A stretch of 64,000 nucleotides of DNA from JAHEFU01 sp041395205 (GCA_041395205.1 JAWLAZ010000001.1:806001-870000), one strand, 5' to 3'; shown: positions 1 to 8,403, counted from the stretch's first letter. The notes: generated by a model not told the origin, from the letters alone. Program-made: numbers and translations.

Positions 1-1
1 C

Positions 2-1054
2 GAGGAGCATGGAGCCGTGCTCACGCCGCGCGATGTGGCAACGGTGGTCTCACGCTGGAGCGGCGTGCCGCTGGAGAGCATGTCCACGGAGGAGGCCAGT
101 GCCTACCTGCAGCTCGAGGCCCGCCTGCATGAGCAACTGATCGGCCAGGACCCGGCGGTGCAGGCCATCGCCGAGACCGTGCGCCGCAACAAGGCGGGGC
201 TGACGGAACCCGGCCGCCCGATCGGCAGCTTCATGTTCTGCGGCCCGACCGGCGTCGGCAAGACCGAGATGGTCAAGGTGCTGGCCGAGGAGCTGTTCAG
301 CTCGCGCGAGGCGATTGTCAGGATCGACATGGGTGAGTACACCGAGAAGTTCTCGGTGACGCGCCTGATCGGCAGCCCGCCAGGCTATGTCGGCTACGAG
401 GAGGGCGGCCAGCTCACGGAAGCCGTGCGCCGCCGGCCCTACAGCATCGTGCTGCTCGACGAGATCGAGAAGGCGCACCCGGACGTGCTGAACGTGCTCC
501 TGCAGCTGCTTGACGACGGCCGCCTGACCGACAGCAAGGGCGTGACCGTGAACTTTGCCAACACGATCGTGGTGATGACGAGCAACATCGCGGCACATGA
601 GATCGCGGACTTCACCGACAACCGCACGGAGTCCGAGCTGGAGGCAGCCTGGCCCGAGTTGTCAAAGCGTGTGCTCGATGAGCTGCGTCGGCACTTCAAG
701 CCGGAGTTCGTCAACCGCATCGATGAGGTGGTGGTGTTCCACACCCTGACCCGCGAGCAGGTGAAGCGGATCGCCCGCCTGCAGCTCAGGGGCACCGAGG
801 AGCGCCTTTCCGAGAAAGGTATCACGCTCCGGCTCACCGATGCCGCCTGGGACCTGCTGGCCGAGGCCGGCTACGACCGGGCCTTCGGCGCGCGTCCGAT
901 GCGCCGCGCCATCGCCCGGCTGATCGTCAACCCGCTCAGTTCGCTGCTGATCGCGAACGAGCTGCCGGAGGGCAGCGTGGTCCAGCTCGACGATGACGGC
1001 CTAGGTGGCCTGGCACTGAGCACAATCAGTGCCGGAACTGCGGTGGGAGCCTAG
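2..1054 (+). CDS. ClpB/ClpC-type AAA+ chaperone ATPase, C-terminal part (5' end outside window)
   Basis: C-terminal half of an Hsp100 disaggregase or Clp-protease ATPase. The frame is open back to base 2, so the start lies upstream; a GTG at 17 is only an internal codon. The linker typical before the second ATPase module (VVSRWSGVP) comes first. It is followed by the D2 module with Walker A GPTGVGKTE, the pore loop GYVGYEEGG, Walker B VLLDEIEKAHPD, sensor 1 MTSNI, the arginine-finger region PEFVNRIDE and the small D2 domain with GARPMRRAI. ClpB and ClpC both have these elements, and without the N-terminal half I cannot separate them. The D2 C-terminus looks slightly more ClpB-like. Expected role: ATP-driven unfolding or disaggregation of cytoplasmic proteins. 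No terminator is obvious in the 60 bp after the stop. Confidence 0.93.
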   Translation, partial: EEHGAVLTPRDVATVVSRWSGVPLESMSTEEASAYLQLEARLHEQLIGQDPAVQAIAETVRRNKAGLTEPGRPIGSFMFCGPTGVGKTEMVKVLAEELFSSREAIVRIDMGEYTEKFSVTRLIGSPPGYVGYEEGGQLTEAVRRRPYSIVLLDEIEKAHPDVLNVLLQLLDDGRLTDSKGVTVNFANTIVVMTSNIAAHEIADFTDNRTESELEAAWPELSKRVLDELRRHFKPEFVNRIDEVVVFHTLTREQVKRIARLQLRGTEERLSEKGITLRLTDAAWDLLAEAGYDRAFGARPMRRAIARLIVNPLSSLLIANELPEGSVVQLDDDGLGGLALSTISAGTAVGA

Positions 1055-1117
1055 CTCGACAGCAGGAAACAGATGACCAGCCGGGTCAGTTGCATGTCGC
1101 AGCTGGCCCGGCTGGAT

Positions 1118-1804
1118 TCATTGGTCATTTTCTGGGAACCCCCAACTCAACCATTCTAAATAATCGTCTCTTAGTACACTCGCAGTATCTAATATTGCTA
1201 CTGCTTCAGAATGTGAAACCTTGTAGCCATGAATTGCAGCATTGCACATTTGTAACACATTGCGAGCCAATTCCCATTGGTTCTCCGTTATAGCTGCATT
1301 GTTGAACAAAATATCCAGTAGTTTTGTTATTGGAGTTCTCAAGCTTACATTGAGTTTACGACCATCACTGAGTGTATATCCTTTGACAAGATTTCTGATT
1401 TGGGTTTCTAATTCCATTCGAATCCCAGCGAGTGCTAGGTTAGCGTCTTGAACCGCCAGGTCATAATATCGATCTAAATTCAATCCACTAGGTGAAGGAT
1501 CTAAGCCTCGCTCTAACATTTTTAGATTCGCATCGGTAAGTGGAATGACTGCATTTTCTTCCTGATTTTTTATTGATGGTGCATTCTCGACCTTTTCTGA
1601 CAGTGCTTTTGTTTCTTCAATCTTCTCTGAAAAATTAAATGATACACCGCCCGGGAATTCAGCTTTTGTCATTCTAGGGAGAATGTTCCTAATTTCTTTC
1701 TTGTAAGTTAGAAAAACTGCAGCGATAGTAGAGGGCCAGATAAGTACCTTCAGATACTCTAGAATAATCATATACAATGGAAGAACTTTGTCAGGTTCAG
1801 GCAT
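1118..1804 (-). CDS. AT-rich membrane-anchored hypothetical protein with HEPN-like C-terminus
   Basis: A 228-residue protein. I chose ATG 1804 over the longer start at 1912 because AGGAG lies 6 nt before it. One hydrophobic segment at about residues 8-32 is followed by a charged linker and then a helical region. That region carries a CNAAIHG motif near residue 187, which recalls the (R)N-x-x-(A)HG motif of HEPN/DUF4145-like domains; the usual arginine of the RNase motif is not clearly present. The gene is far richer in A+T than the genes on either side, which suggests transfer. A TATAAT box lies upstream on the minus strand, near 1903-1908. Function unknown. A membrane-tethered HEPN-type protein could belong to a defence or abortive system, but nothing beside it supports that. 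Confidence 0.75.
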   Translation of the reverse strand: MPEPDKVLPLYMIILEYLKVLIWPSTIAAVFLTYKKEIRNILPRMTKAEFPGGVSFNFSEKIEETKALSEKVENAPSIKNQEENAVIPLTDANLKMLERGLDPSPSGLNLDRYYDLAVQDANLALAGIRMELETQIRNLVKGYTLSDGRKLNVSLRTPITKLLDILFNNAAITENQWELARNVLQMCNAAIHGYKVSHSEAVAILDTASVLRDDYLEWLSWGFPENDQ

Positions 1805-2027
1805 AGTATCTCCTAGCAATTTGGTTGGCACCAGTCGACATTCAGCAAACTGAATTGCTGAATTATGAATGGACCAAAGCCAATAATCACACTCACAGTG
1901 TATTATATACACAAGAAGTTTCCGGCCCGGCGCCTTTTCTCAGTCAGCCCCCGTTTTATCCTCCTCCCGCTCCCTTCGATAGAATAGGCGCGTTCACAGG
2001 CACCCCTGGATGCCTCAGGAGACGAAA

Positions 2028-3476
2028 ATGCACAACAAGATTCTCAGCGGCCTGCTGCTCGCTGGGCTGCTGCTGCTCGGAGCATGCGGCGGCACGACCA
2101 ATGTGGGCAGCACCGGCCCCACCACGCAGGACAACATCAATCCGGTGATCGGCTCGATCAGTGGCCTGCTGGACGGTGACACCGTCAGCGGCACCGTCCC
2201 GATCGCGGCCAGCGCCACCGACAACAAGGGCGTGGTCAGCTTCACGCTGCGCATCAACGGCGAGCAGGTCGTGAGCAACAGCGGCGGTTCGATGAGCTAC
2301 AACTGGATCACCACCGGCGGGGCCAACGGCAGCTACAGCCTGGTGTTCACGGCCGCCGATGAGGCCGGCAACACCACGACCCGCACCTACGGCATCACCG
2401 TCAACAACGGCGGCGGGGCCGGGGCGACGGGTACCGTGACCGGCAGCGTGCTGGCCCCCAACGGCGTCGACCCGATCAGCCAGGCGCTGATCTACCTGTT
2501 CGACTCCGGCCAGCCGGGCAACCAGGGCACTTCCGATGAAAGCGAGCCCGACGGCAGCTTCAGCCTCGGCGGGATCCCGGTCGGGACCCAGACCTTCGTG
2601 CTGCGAAAGGGCATCTTCGAGGAGACCTTCAGCTTCAACGTGCAGGAGGGCAGCAATGTCCTGCCCAGCGGCCTGACCACCCTGGATGCCGCGGATGCCG
2701 GCGAGATGCTCGTGGTCACCGGCCAGTACGACGTGATCGAGAACGTGCTTGCCAAGCTCGGTCTGGGCCAGGTCGATGCCTCTGGCAACCTGATCCCGGG
2801 CACGGAGATCTTCCAGCTCGTGGACGGTGCCGGCAAGCTTGACGATGCCACATATGATGACTTCGACGAGCTCTTCATCGACAGCACCGGCTACAGCAGC
2901 TACCGTACGATCTTCCTCAACTGTGGCAATGACTTCGAGGCGGAGTTCTTCGCCGATGCCGATGCCGCAAACAACCTGCGCGACTGGGTCGAGGCCGGCG
3001 GCCGCCTGTACTGCACCGACTGGTCCTACGACTTCGCCGAGCAGCTCTGGCCCGAGATGGTCAGCTTCGAGAACACCGCCGGCAGCGGCGACGGCCTGGG
3101 CAGCACACCCGGCCTGGCCAATGAGGCCCAGCTCGGTGCCAGCCAGGGCGAGGTCCAGGCGGACATTGAGGACGCCTTCCTGCTCTCCTGGCTCAATGGC
3201 CGCGGCGCCGCCAACCCGGACAACACGCTTGACGTGACCGACTGGCTGCCCGCCTGGAGCGTGATCCACTCCGTCGACCCCGCCGTCAAGGTCTGGGTCA
3301 GCGGCACGGTCAGCTTCGGCTTCCCGAGCACGACCCAGGAGCGTCCGCTGACGATTTCCTTCGAGGCCGGCAGCGGCAATGTGCTGTTCTCCAGCTACCA
3401 CACCGAGGAGAATGCCTCCAGTGCCCTGACCCCCCAGGACCGCGTGCTGCAGTTCCTGATCTTCGAAGTCCTCTAG
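2028..3476 (+). CDS. Secreted lipoprotein with Ig-like, carboxypeptidase-regulatory-like and GATase-like domains
   Basis: A 482-residue lipoprotein. ATG 2028 is preferred over 2010 because AGGAG precedes it and the signal peptide then runs straight to the lipobox LLGACGG. Domains in order: a bacterial Ig-like domain at about residues 40-125 (DGDTVSGTVPIAASATD); a carboxypeptidase-regulatory-like beta sandwich at about 140-220 (GTVTGSVLAPNG, then DGSFSLGGIPVGT); and a C-terminal alpha/beta domain that resembles the ThuA/glutamine-amidotransferase-like fold, with FLNCGNDFEAEFF, then WVEAGGRLYCTDWSYD. No catalytic triad is evident. It is probably exposed on the cell surface or in the periplasm and binds polymers or partners. 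It stands alone and a strong terminator follows. The giant lipoproteins at 37.9 and 48.4 kb carry a similar GATase-like domain. Confidence 0.85.
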   Translation: MHNKILSGLLLAGLLLLGACGGTTNVGSTGPTTQDNINPVIGSISGLLDGDTVSGTVPIAASATDNKGVVSFTLRINGEQVVSNSGGSMSYNWITTGGANGSYSLVFTAADEAGNTTTRTYGITVNNGGGAGATGTVTGSVLAPNGVDPISQALIYLFDSGQPGNQGTSDESEPDGSFSLGGIPVGTQTFVLRKGIFEETFSFNVQEGSNVLPSGLTTLDAADAGEMLVVTGQYDVIENVLAKLGLGQVDASGNLIPGTEIFQLVDGAGKLDDATYDDFDELFIDSTGYSSYRTIFLNCGNDFEAEFFADADAANNLRDWVEAGGRLYCTDWSYDFAEQLWPEMVSFENTAGSGDGLGSTPGLANEAQLGASQGEVQADIEDAFLLSWLNGRGAANPDNTLDVTDWLPAWSVIHSVDPAVKVWVSGTVSFGFPSTTQERPLTISFEAGSGNVLFSSYHTEENASSALTPQDRVLQFLIFEVL

Positions 3477-3507
3477 GCAGCTAAGCACTGCACTGAACTG
3501 AATGAAC

Positions 3508-3539
3508 GGCCGGGCAGCCCTGAGCTGTCCGGCCTTTTT
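3508..3539 (+). terminator. Rho-independent terminator of the Ig-domain lipoprotein gene
   Basis: Stem GGCCGGGCAG pairs with CTGTCCGGCC (one mismatch) across a 7-nt loop, followed by five T. It lies 32 bp past the stop codon at 3476. Confidence 0.9.
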
Positions 3540-3682
3540 CATGCCCGGGATCGGTTGATGAATTGCGGGTAAATCCGTGACGGCGGGTTTATCGCGCTTC
3601 AGGCATCGGGTATGTTATTAGGACGGACTTCAGAGTCCGTACACGGCTGTGGACGGACGCGTCAGAACGACCGGGGAAATGC

Positions 3683-3859
3683 ATGTCTGAGGGAAACGGA
3701 ATCAAGATGCGGATCATTGCGCTGGACGAGCTCATGAAGTGCCTGTCCGAGGTCGGCCGCAATGAGGAGGATCCGGACAAGAAGGATCTGCTGCGCTCCC
3801 TCTATGTGGCCGCCAAGGAGCGCCACGAATTCCTGAGCCTGAACCGGGTTGAGGACTGA
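3683..3859 (+). CDS. Small hypothetical protein (58 aa)
   Basis: A short reading frame with codon use like its neighbours and a GGGGA sequence 6 nt before ATG 3683. The product is highly charged and helical (MSEGNGIKMRIIALDELMK at the start, RVED at the end), with no signal peptide or membrane segment. It lies between the terminator at 3539 and the hairpin array that starts 2 nt after its stop. I recognise no family. It could be a small regulatory protein or a remnant; coding potential looks good but length limits certainty. Confidence 0.55.
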   Translation: MSEGNGIKMRIIALDELMKCLSEVGRNEEDPDKKDLLRSLYVAAKERHEFLSLNRVED

Positions 3860-3860
3860 C

Positions 3861-3936
3861 GGAGGTCCGGAGCCATCCGGACAAAGGGAGGTCCGGAGCC
3901 ATCCGGACAAAGGGAGGTCCGGAGCCATCCGGACAA
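3861..3936 (+). repeat. REP-like hairpin array, subtype A, three units
   Basis: Three exact 26-bp units. Each has a GGAGG head followed by the palindrome GTCCGGA-GCCA-TCCGGAC and an AAAG tail. They lie upstream of the RAYT transposase. The same subtype recurs in opposite orientation just downstream of that gene (4704-4862). Confidence 0.92.
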
Positions 3937-4000
3937 CCGGAATTCCTGCCTACACATTCCCTGATTCCAACATTCCATCGACTTGACGGATTATGTCATT

Positions 4001-4027
4001 ACGCGTCATTATCATTGCATGACGCGT
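4001..4027. promoter_or_regulatory. Perfect inverted repeat overlapping the RAYT start codon
   Basis: ACGCGTCAT (4001-4009) and ATGACGCGT (4019-4027) form 9-bp perfect arms around a 9-nt loop. The proposed ATG start of the transposase is the first three bases of the right arm. In RNA this would bury the start codon in a hairpin; in DNA it could be an operator. Function is inferred. Confidence 0.55.
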
Positions 4028-4633
4028 GATGATAACCTCGGTTTCTACAAGCACCGGAATCTCCCACATCTGGATCTGGCCGGTGCCATTCAATTCATTA
4101 CATTCGTGCTGGCTGATGCTGCTCCGGCTAACCAACAGCCCCGCAGAAGAGTCGAGGGCAACAGAGATGGGGATGTGCTGTTCCTGAAACTGGATGCTCA
4201 GCTGGACCGGTCTGCCGGAGAGTGTCTGCTAGGCGATCCGGCATTTTCCCGGGAAGTCGTTGATGTCATCTGCGATTCAGAGGACCTGGGCTTTCTGCCG
4301 CTTGCATGGGTAGTCATGCCAAACCATGTACACATGGTGATCGTCCAGTCAGCAGGTTGCCAACTTGGCCGGATAGTCGGCAGAATCAAGGCAAGATCCG
4401 CCACAAGGATCAATCGCCTGCGAGGAGTGGAAGGAAAACTGTGGCAATCGGGATACTTTGACAGAATGATCCGTAGCATGGAGCACCTTTGGAACACCAT
4501 CGAATACGTTCACGAGAACCCGGTACAGGCAGGTCTGGCAAAGCAGGCAGTTGACTGGGAGTGGAGCACTGCACGAACAATCGACCTGAAAGCTGCAATG
4601 GAAATGGCGGGCAAGCTATTCAAAGGTAGTTAG
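4019..4633 (+). CDS. REP-associated tyrosine transposase (RAYT, Y1/HUH family)
   Basis: A 204-residue member of the IS200-like Y1 transposase superfamily, of the domesticated type found with REP sequences. Family landmarks seen: an N-terminal FYKHRNLPHLD followed by IQFITFVLAD; the HUH motif MPNHVHMVI (His103 and His105); and the catalytic tyrosine region SGYFDRMIR (Tyr146), followed by the conserved IEYVHENPVQAGL. These enzymes nick and rejoin single-stranded DNA at hairpin (REP) sequences. I chose ATG 4019 because N-termini in the family usually begin shortly before FYKHR; an in-frame TTG at 3983 is possible. Neither has a clear ribosome site. The gene is bracketed by arrays of one hairpin subtype pointing in opposite directions, three units upstream and six downstream, the arrangement expected for a RAYT and its own REPs. 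Confidence 0.92.
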   Translation: MTRDDNLGFYKHRNLPHLDLAGAIQFITFVLADAAPANQQPRRRVEGNRDGDVLFLKLDAQLDRSAGECLLGDPAFSREVVDVICDSEDLGFLPLAWVVMPNHVHMVIVQSAGCQLGRIVGRIKARSATRINRLRGVEGKLWQSGYFDRMIRSMEHLWNTIEYVHENPVQAGLAKQAVDWEWSTARTIDLKAAMEMAGKLFKGS

Positions 4634-4703
4634 GTGGAAAATGCATTCCAATGAGCAGAGTTACGGAATGTACGGATTGACGGCCGGGGGGACGGGAACA
4701 TGG

Positions 4704-4862
4704 TTGTCCGGATGGCTCCGGACCTCCCCATTGTCCGGATGGCTCCCGACCTCCCCTTTGTCCGGATGGCTCCGGACCTCCCCATTGTCCGGATGGCTCC
4801 CGACCTCCCCATTGTCCGGATGGCTCCCGACCTCCCCTTTGTCCGGATGGCTCCGGACCTCC
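4704..4862 (-). repeat. REP-like hairpin array, subtype A, six units
   Basis: Six ~27-bp units in minus orientation, the reverse complement of the array at 3861. The plus-strand core is GTCCGGATGGCTCCGGAC followed by CTCC. Three units carry TCCCGAC instead of TCCGGAC, which breaks one stem pair. The array ends on the stop codon of the next gene. Confidence 0.92.
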
Positions 4863-5497
4863 TAGTTCGGCAGTCCCAGCCACTCGAAGAACAGGAACTG
4901 CATGCGGCCGATCAGCAGGCTGACACGCGCCATCACCGTATAGCCGAAGGATGCGCCGAAGCTGATCATCACGAACACCACGCCGATGCGGCTGATCCTG
5001 CCGACCGCGCCCTTGTGCTCGAGGCTGAAGAAGAAGTACATCATCGTGCAGAACACGCCGAGCAGGATCACCGGGGTGATGTACCAGGTGGCCGCCGTGA
5101 AGGGTGCCATCGTGTCACTGACCTGGGGCAGCAGGGTGCCGGAGATCTTGTTCGGGATCTCCATGCCGGCATAACCCGCAATCAGGATCGCGAAGGCCAT
5201 GCGGCTCAGCCAGCTCAGGCTGGGCACCACGCGCAGGACGATGCAGAGGCCGAAGAACAGCGGAAGGATCACCCAGGCATTGAAGTTGTCACCGGGGGTC
5301 AGGGGCCTGATCACCTGCGGCGCGACACTGTTCCAGTAGGTATTGCAGGTCGTGTAGCCCAGCGAGACTCCGAGGAACAGGGCCTCAGCCACCTTGAAGG
5401 CCGGGTTGTCCTTGTAGATGAAGCTGAAGATCAGCAGCGTCAGTCCGGCGGCGATCCAGACTCCGATCAGCTGGCCGATGGGGGTGACTTCCGTCAT
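4862..5497 (-). CDS. Conserved polytopic membrane protein, fourth gene of the DUF6754-like operon
   Basis: A 211-residue integral membrane protein with about six hydrophobic segments, including LIGVWIAAGLTLLIFSFIY at the N-terminus and ILLGVFCTMMYFFFSL near the C-terminus. It is the last gene of a minus-strand operon. Its ATG overlaps the upstream stop by 4 bp (ATGA), so translation is probably coupled. No enzymatic motif is visible. The context (a four-gene set of membrane proteins with no soluble partner) suggests a membrane complex. The stop codon abuts the hairpin array at 4704-4862, which may act as the operon end. Confidence 0.85.
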   Translation of the reverse strand: MTEVTPIGQLIGVWIAAGLTLLIFSFIYKDNPAFKVAEALFLGVSLGYTTCNTYWNSVAPQVIRPLTPGDNFNAWVILPLFFGLCIVLRVVPSLSWLSRMAFAILIAGYAGMEIPNKISGTLLPQVSDTMAPFTAATWYITPVILLGVFCTMMYFFFSLEHKGAVGRISRIGVVFVMISFGASFGYTVMARVSLLIGRMQFLFFEWLGLPN

Positions 5498-6381
5498 GCG
5501 ACACCTCCGGAAAGCGGCCTGCGCCGGTCTATCACGTAGAAGAAGTTGGCAATCACGATCGCGAGGATGATGAACACATGCACGGCGCTCTGGGCGTCGA
5601 GGCCCTTCGTTGCCGGGCCGTCATTGCCGGTGATGGCCGCCATGTCCACGAGCTTCTCATATTCCGCCGCGCCCTTCATCCCGCCGATCAGCCCCGTGGC
5701 CTGGCCCGCGGTGTAGTAGGGGTAGTACTGCGGCGCGCTGACCGCGGTGCAGCTCACGATGAAGGGGATCCCGGCGCGCTCCGTGCCGTAGGGAATCCAG
5801 TATTCCGGCAGGCCCACGCTCGCGATGTCGAACACGCACTTCGTGTCGGACAGCTTCGGGGCATCCCGGAAGATCTGCATGCTCGCGGTTTCAGTGCCGT
5901 TGTAGTCAGTCGGGAAGGTGCCGGTGAAGCCCTGGCCGATGCCGATCATGATCGCCTGGCTGCCGGTCTTGTAGCCGAGGAAGACGTAGTCCTGTCCGGC
6001 CACGAAGTCCTTGTAGGGCTGCTGCTGGGTCTGGGGGTCGGAGAAGTTCAGCACATCCGCCAGGCCGCGGCTGGCCAGGCCCGGGCCGTCCGGGATCAGG
6101 GTCAGGATCACCGGGCGCACTCCCTTGCGGAAGCACTGGTGCAGCAGCGCCACGTACATCGGATGCGTCTCGGCCTCGGCGCTCGGTCCGTAGTCCGCGC
6201 TGATCACGATCACGTCGCCCTTGTGCAGGCTCTCGATCAGCTCGAAACCGTCCTGCACCTCCGGCGTGACGCGGAAGGGCAGGCCGAAGGGCCGGATCAG
6301 CGGAACAGCCACACAGAGCATCACGATCGAATAGATGATGCGGCGGTCCAGGTTGAGGATGATCTTCGCCAGCTTGTGCAT
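5494..6381 (-). CDS. Conserved membrane-anchored alpha/beta protein, third gene of the operon
   Basis: A 295-residue protein. It has one membrane segment near residues 13-31, a soluble domain of about 230 residues, and a second segment near 268-286 (VFIILAIVIANFFYVI) followed by a basic RRRP tail. The soluble part has alternating hydrophobic strands such as GDVIVISADYGPSAEAE and RPVILTLIPDGPGLA, and a Gly-rich stretch IMIGIGQGF, which look like a Rossmann-type alpha/beta fold. I recognise no catalytic motif. Its ATG overlaps the end of the upstream gene by 1 bp and its own stop overlaps the next start by 4 bp. Function unknown. Confidence 0.85.
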   Translation of the reverse strand: MHKLAKIILNLDRRIIYSIVMLCVAVPLIRPFGLPFRVTPEVQDGFELIESLHKGDVIVISADYGPSAEAETHPMYVALLHQCFRKGVRPVILTLIPDGPGLASRGLADVLNFSDPQTQQQPYKDFVAGQDYVFLGYKTGSQAIMIGIGQGFTGTFPTDYNGTETASMQIFRDAPKLSDTKCVFDIASVGLPEYWIPYGTERAGIPFIVSCTAVSAPQYYPYYTAGQATGLIGGMKGAAEYEKLVDMAAITGNDGPATKGLDAQSAVHVFIILAIVIANFFYVIDRRRPLSGGVA

Positions 6382-7055
6382 CAGTCGCTGCCTCCCATGT
6401 AGGTGCGCTCGATGCCGAAGATGATGCGGATCGAGATCGCCACCTGGCTGAGGATCACGCCGAACATGATCGCGCGCTGGGCGGCACTGTTGGGCACGTT
6501 CATGATCCAGCTGGCAACGTCAGAGAGGTCATGCCCGCCTGGCAGCGGAATCAGTTCCCCGATCGGCACGCGGCCCAGCATCACGATGCAGCCGGCGATC
6601 AGCAGTGCCGTGGCCTCAAACGAGCGGGCGCGGAAGGCGCGGAAGGCCGCCGAGGCGATGAAGAAGGCCAGCAGTGAGAACATCGTCGCCGCCAGCGGCG
6701 TGAAGATGTTGTCAAAGATCCACATGAAGAAGCTGCCTTCGGCGATGTTCTTCTCGGCGAAGCCCGGGAAGGGCCGCCAGAAGAAGCCGGCGATGAAGGT
6801 CAGGGCGAAGGCGGCCAGCGTGATGTAACTGTAGGCGTGGCCCTTGCGGTGCAGCTTGATCTTCGTCATGTGGTGCTGCACGGCTGAGAGGATGCCGAGC
6901 AGCAGTGCAGCGGCCGAGAGGATCACGGCCCAGCTCTGGGTGAAGCTCGTCAGGGCGTCACTGGCCGGCTTGGCCGGCACGTAGGCCTGCAGCCACAGAA
7001 GGATGCCGGTCAGGAAGGCCAGGATGATCGGAAGCTGTTTGCGCAGGAACATCAT
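6381..7055 (-). CDS. Conserved polytopic membrane protein, second gene of the operon
   Basis: A 224-residue membrane protein with about six hydrophobic segments. It begins MMFLRKQLPIILAFLTG, has a central FFIASAAFRAFRA segment, and ends in ERTYMGGSD. A conserved-looking loop, VMLGRVPIGELIPLPGGHD, lies between segments. It starts 4 bp after the stop of the DUF6754-like gene and overlaps the next start by one base. No enzymatic motif is visible; likely a structural or channel-like member of the same complex. Confidence 0.85.
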   Translation of the reverse strand: MMFLRKQLPIILAFLTGILLWLQAYVPAKPASDALTSFTQSWAVILSAAALLLGILSAVQHHMTKIKLHRKGHAYSYITLAAFALTFIAGFFWRPFPGFAEKNIAEGSFFMWIFDNIFTPLAATMFSLLAFFIASAAFRAFRARSFEATALLIAGCIVMLGRVPIGELIPLPGGHDLSDVASWIMNVPNSAAQRAIMFGVILSQVAISIRIIFGIERTYMGGSD

Positions 7056-7059
7056 GGGC

Positions 7060-8334
7060 TTAGAGTGCCGTCCACAGTCTGGTCAGCAGCTCGCTGCCGA
7101 ATGTCGTCAGAATGGTGCCGATGAAGATCATCACCATCACGAAGGCCTTGGCAACGTCCTGCCCGCGCAGGCTGCCGAGCAGCATCGGTTCGCGGGAGAG
7201 GTAGGCCGAGGCGGCGTAGAGCTCCTCGCCGATCAGGGTGTAGTCGCAGGTCGTGATGAAGAAGGGCAGCTGAGCCTGGGCGTCGGTGCCGGCGATCTGG
7301 ATCGCGCCGGTGGTGTTGCCGGTCTCGGCCAGCAGCAGGCTCTCGGCGTAGAAGTAGCCGAGCAGGAAGTTCGCCGCCGGCTTCTCGCGCAGCATGATGC
7401 CGCAGACGGATGCCGTGTAGCTGAACTGCTGGTCCGTGAGGAAGTAGATGTTGTCCTCGCGGTAGTTGTCAGGGCGGCCGGCCTCGAGGTAGGCGTTCTT
7501 GACGACCTCCTGGGAGACCGTCATCACCACCGGGTCGAAGCAGGGCACGAGCAGGTCGCTTTCATAGGTCGCGACCTTGCCGGCGATGCGCCCGAGGATG
7601 TTCACCGCGGCCACCGTCGAAAGCGTTGCCAGGGAGTCCAGGCCGTTGATGTGCAGCACGGGCTTGCCCATTTCCGTGGCGCGGCCGATGGCCTCGTCCA
7701 CGGCCTCCAGTCCGGCGATGCGCCGGATGAAGATGTTCGGGTTCTTGCGCGCGGCAAGGATGAAGTACATGATGATGATCGAGAACACCACTGCCAGCAG
7801 CAGGCGGAACACCGTATTGGTATTGAACCACTGCTGGCGGGCCTGCACCGTGCCGGCCTCGAACTGCTGCGCCCGGCCGGCCGGGTCAACCACGAGCCGG
7901 ACCGGCAGCTCACCCAGTGCGGGGCTGATCGGATTGATCTGCTGCTGGCCCTCAGCGTCGAAGCTGATGTACTTGGAGATCACCATGTACAGGTCATCGG
8001 GGTGCAGCTTCTCGTCGCCATCCACCACGCCCCAGCCGAAGATCTCCGGGTGGCCGGACTTGCGGTCCAGCGAGGAGAGCAGCACCGGCGCGGTCTCGGT
8101 GTCATGCCACTGGCCCTCAACCTGGATCTGGGGCATCAGCTCCAGCAGTTCATCGCCTGCGAGCTGGAAGGTGAGGATCACGGCCGAGCCATCGTCATTG
8201 GGGTGGTCGGCGATCTCGATGGAGCTGGCCTGCTGGGCCAGGGCGGGCAGTGGAGCGAGGGCCGGAGCGGCGGTCAGCAGCAGCAGGATGGCCGTCAGGC
8301 AGAACCGCGTGTTCGTTAGGTCCAGGCTTCGCAC
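7060..8334 (-). CDS. DUF6754-like membrane protein, first gene of the operon
   Basis: A 424-residue protein. A GTG start with GAGGA immediately upstream leads into a cleavable signal peptide ending in PALA-QQ. A periplasmic beta-rich region (about 35-165) follows, then a membrane segment (LLLAVVFSIIIMYFILAA) and a soluble domain with the family's characteristic stretches: FIRRIAGLEAVDEAIGRATE, GKPVLHINGL, LREKPAANFLLGYFYAESLL, IQIAGTDAQAQLPFF and CDYTLIGEELYAASAYLSRE. A final C-terminal membrane segment ends the protein. I know these stretches from DUF6754 proteins, found in several uncultured phyla and of unknown function. As the first and largest member of a tightly packed four-gene operon it probably defines the complex. 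The start is slightly uncertain because the ribosome site is very close to it. Confidence 0.85.
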   Translation of the reverse strand: MRSLDLTNTRFCLTAILLLLTAAPALAPLPALAQQASSIEIADHPNDDGSAVILTFQLAGDELLELMPQIQVEGQWHDTETAPVLLSSLDRKSGHPEIFGWGVVDGDEKLHPDDLYMVISKYISFDAEGQQQINPISPALGELPVRLVVDPAGRAQQFEAGTVQARQQWFNTNTVFRLLLAVVFSIIIMYFILAARKNPNIFIRRIAGLEAVDEAIGRATEMGKPVLHINGLDSLATLSTVAAVNILGRIAGKVATYESDLLVPCFDPVVMTVSQEVVKNAYLEAGRPDNYREDNIYFLTDQQFSYTASVCGIMLREKPAANFLLGYFYAESLLLAETGNTTGAIQIAGTDAQAQLPFFITTCDYTLIGEELYAASAYLSREPMLLGSLRGQDVAKAFVMVMIFIGTILTTFGSELLTRLWTAL

Positions 8335-8403
8335 TTCCTCTTAGACCGCCGCTGAGAATCGAAGGTGACTGCGATTGTAGCTCAAATGTGAATATTTGGG
8401 AAA

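Noticed and set aside
3585..3660. tRNA or small RNA gene in the gap before the 58-residue reading frame
   Set aside because: No cloverleaf or conserved arm sequence was found; nor was any tRNA recognisable in the other gaps.
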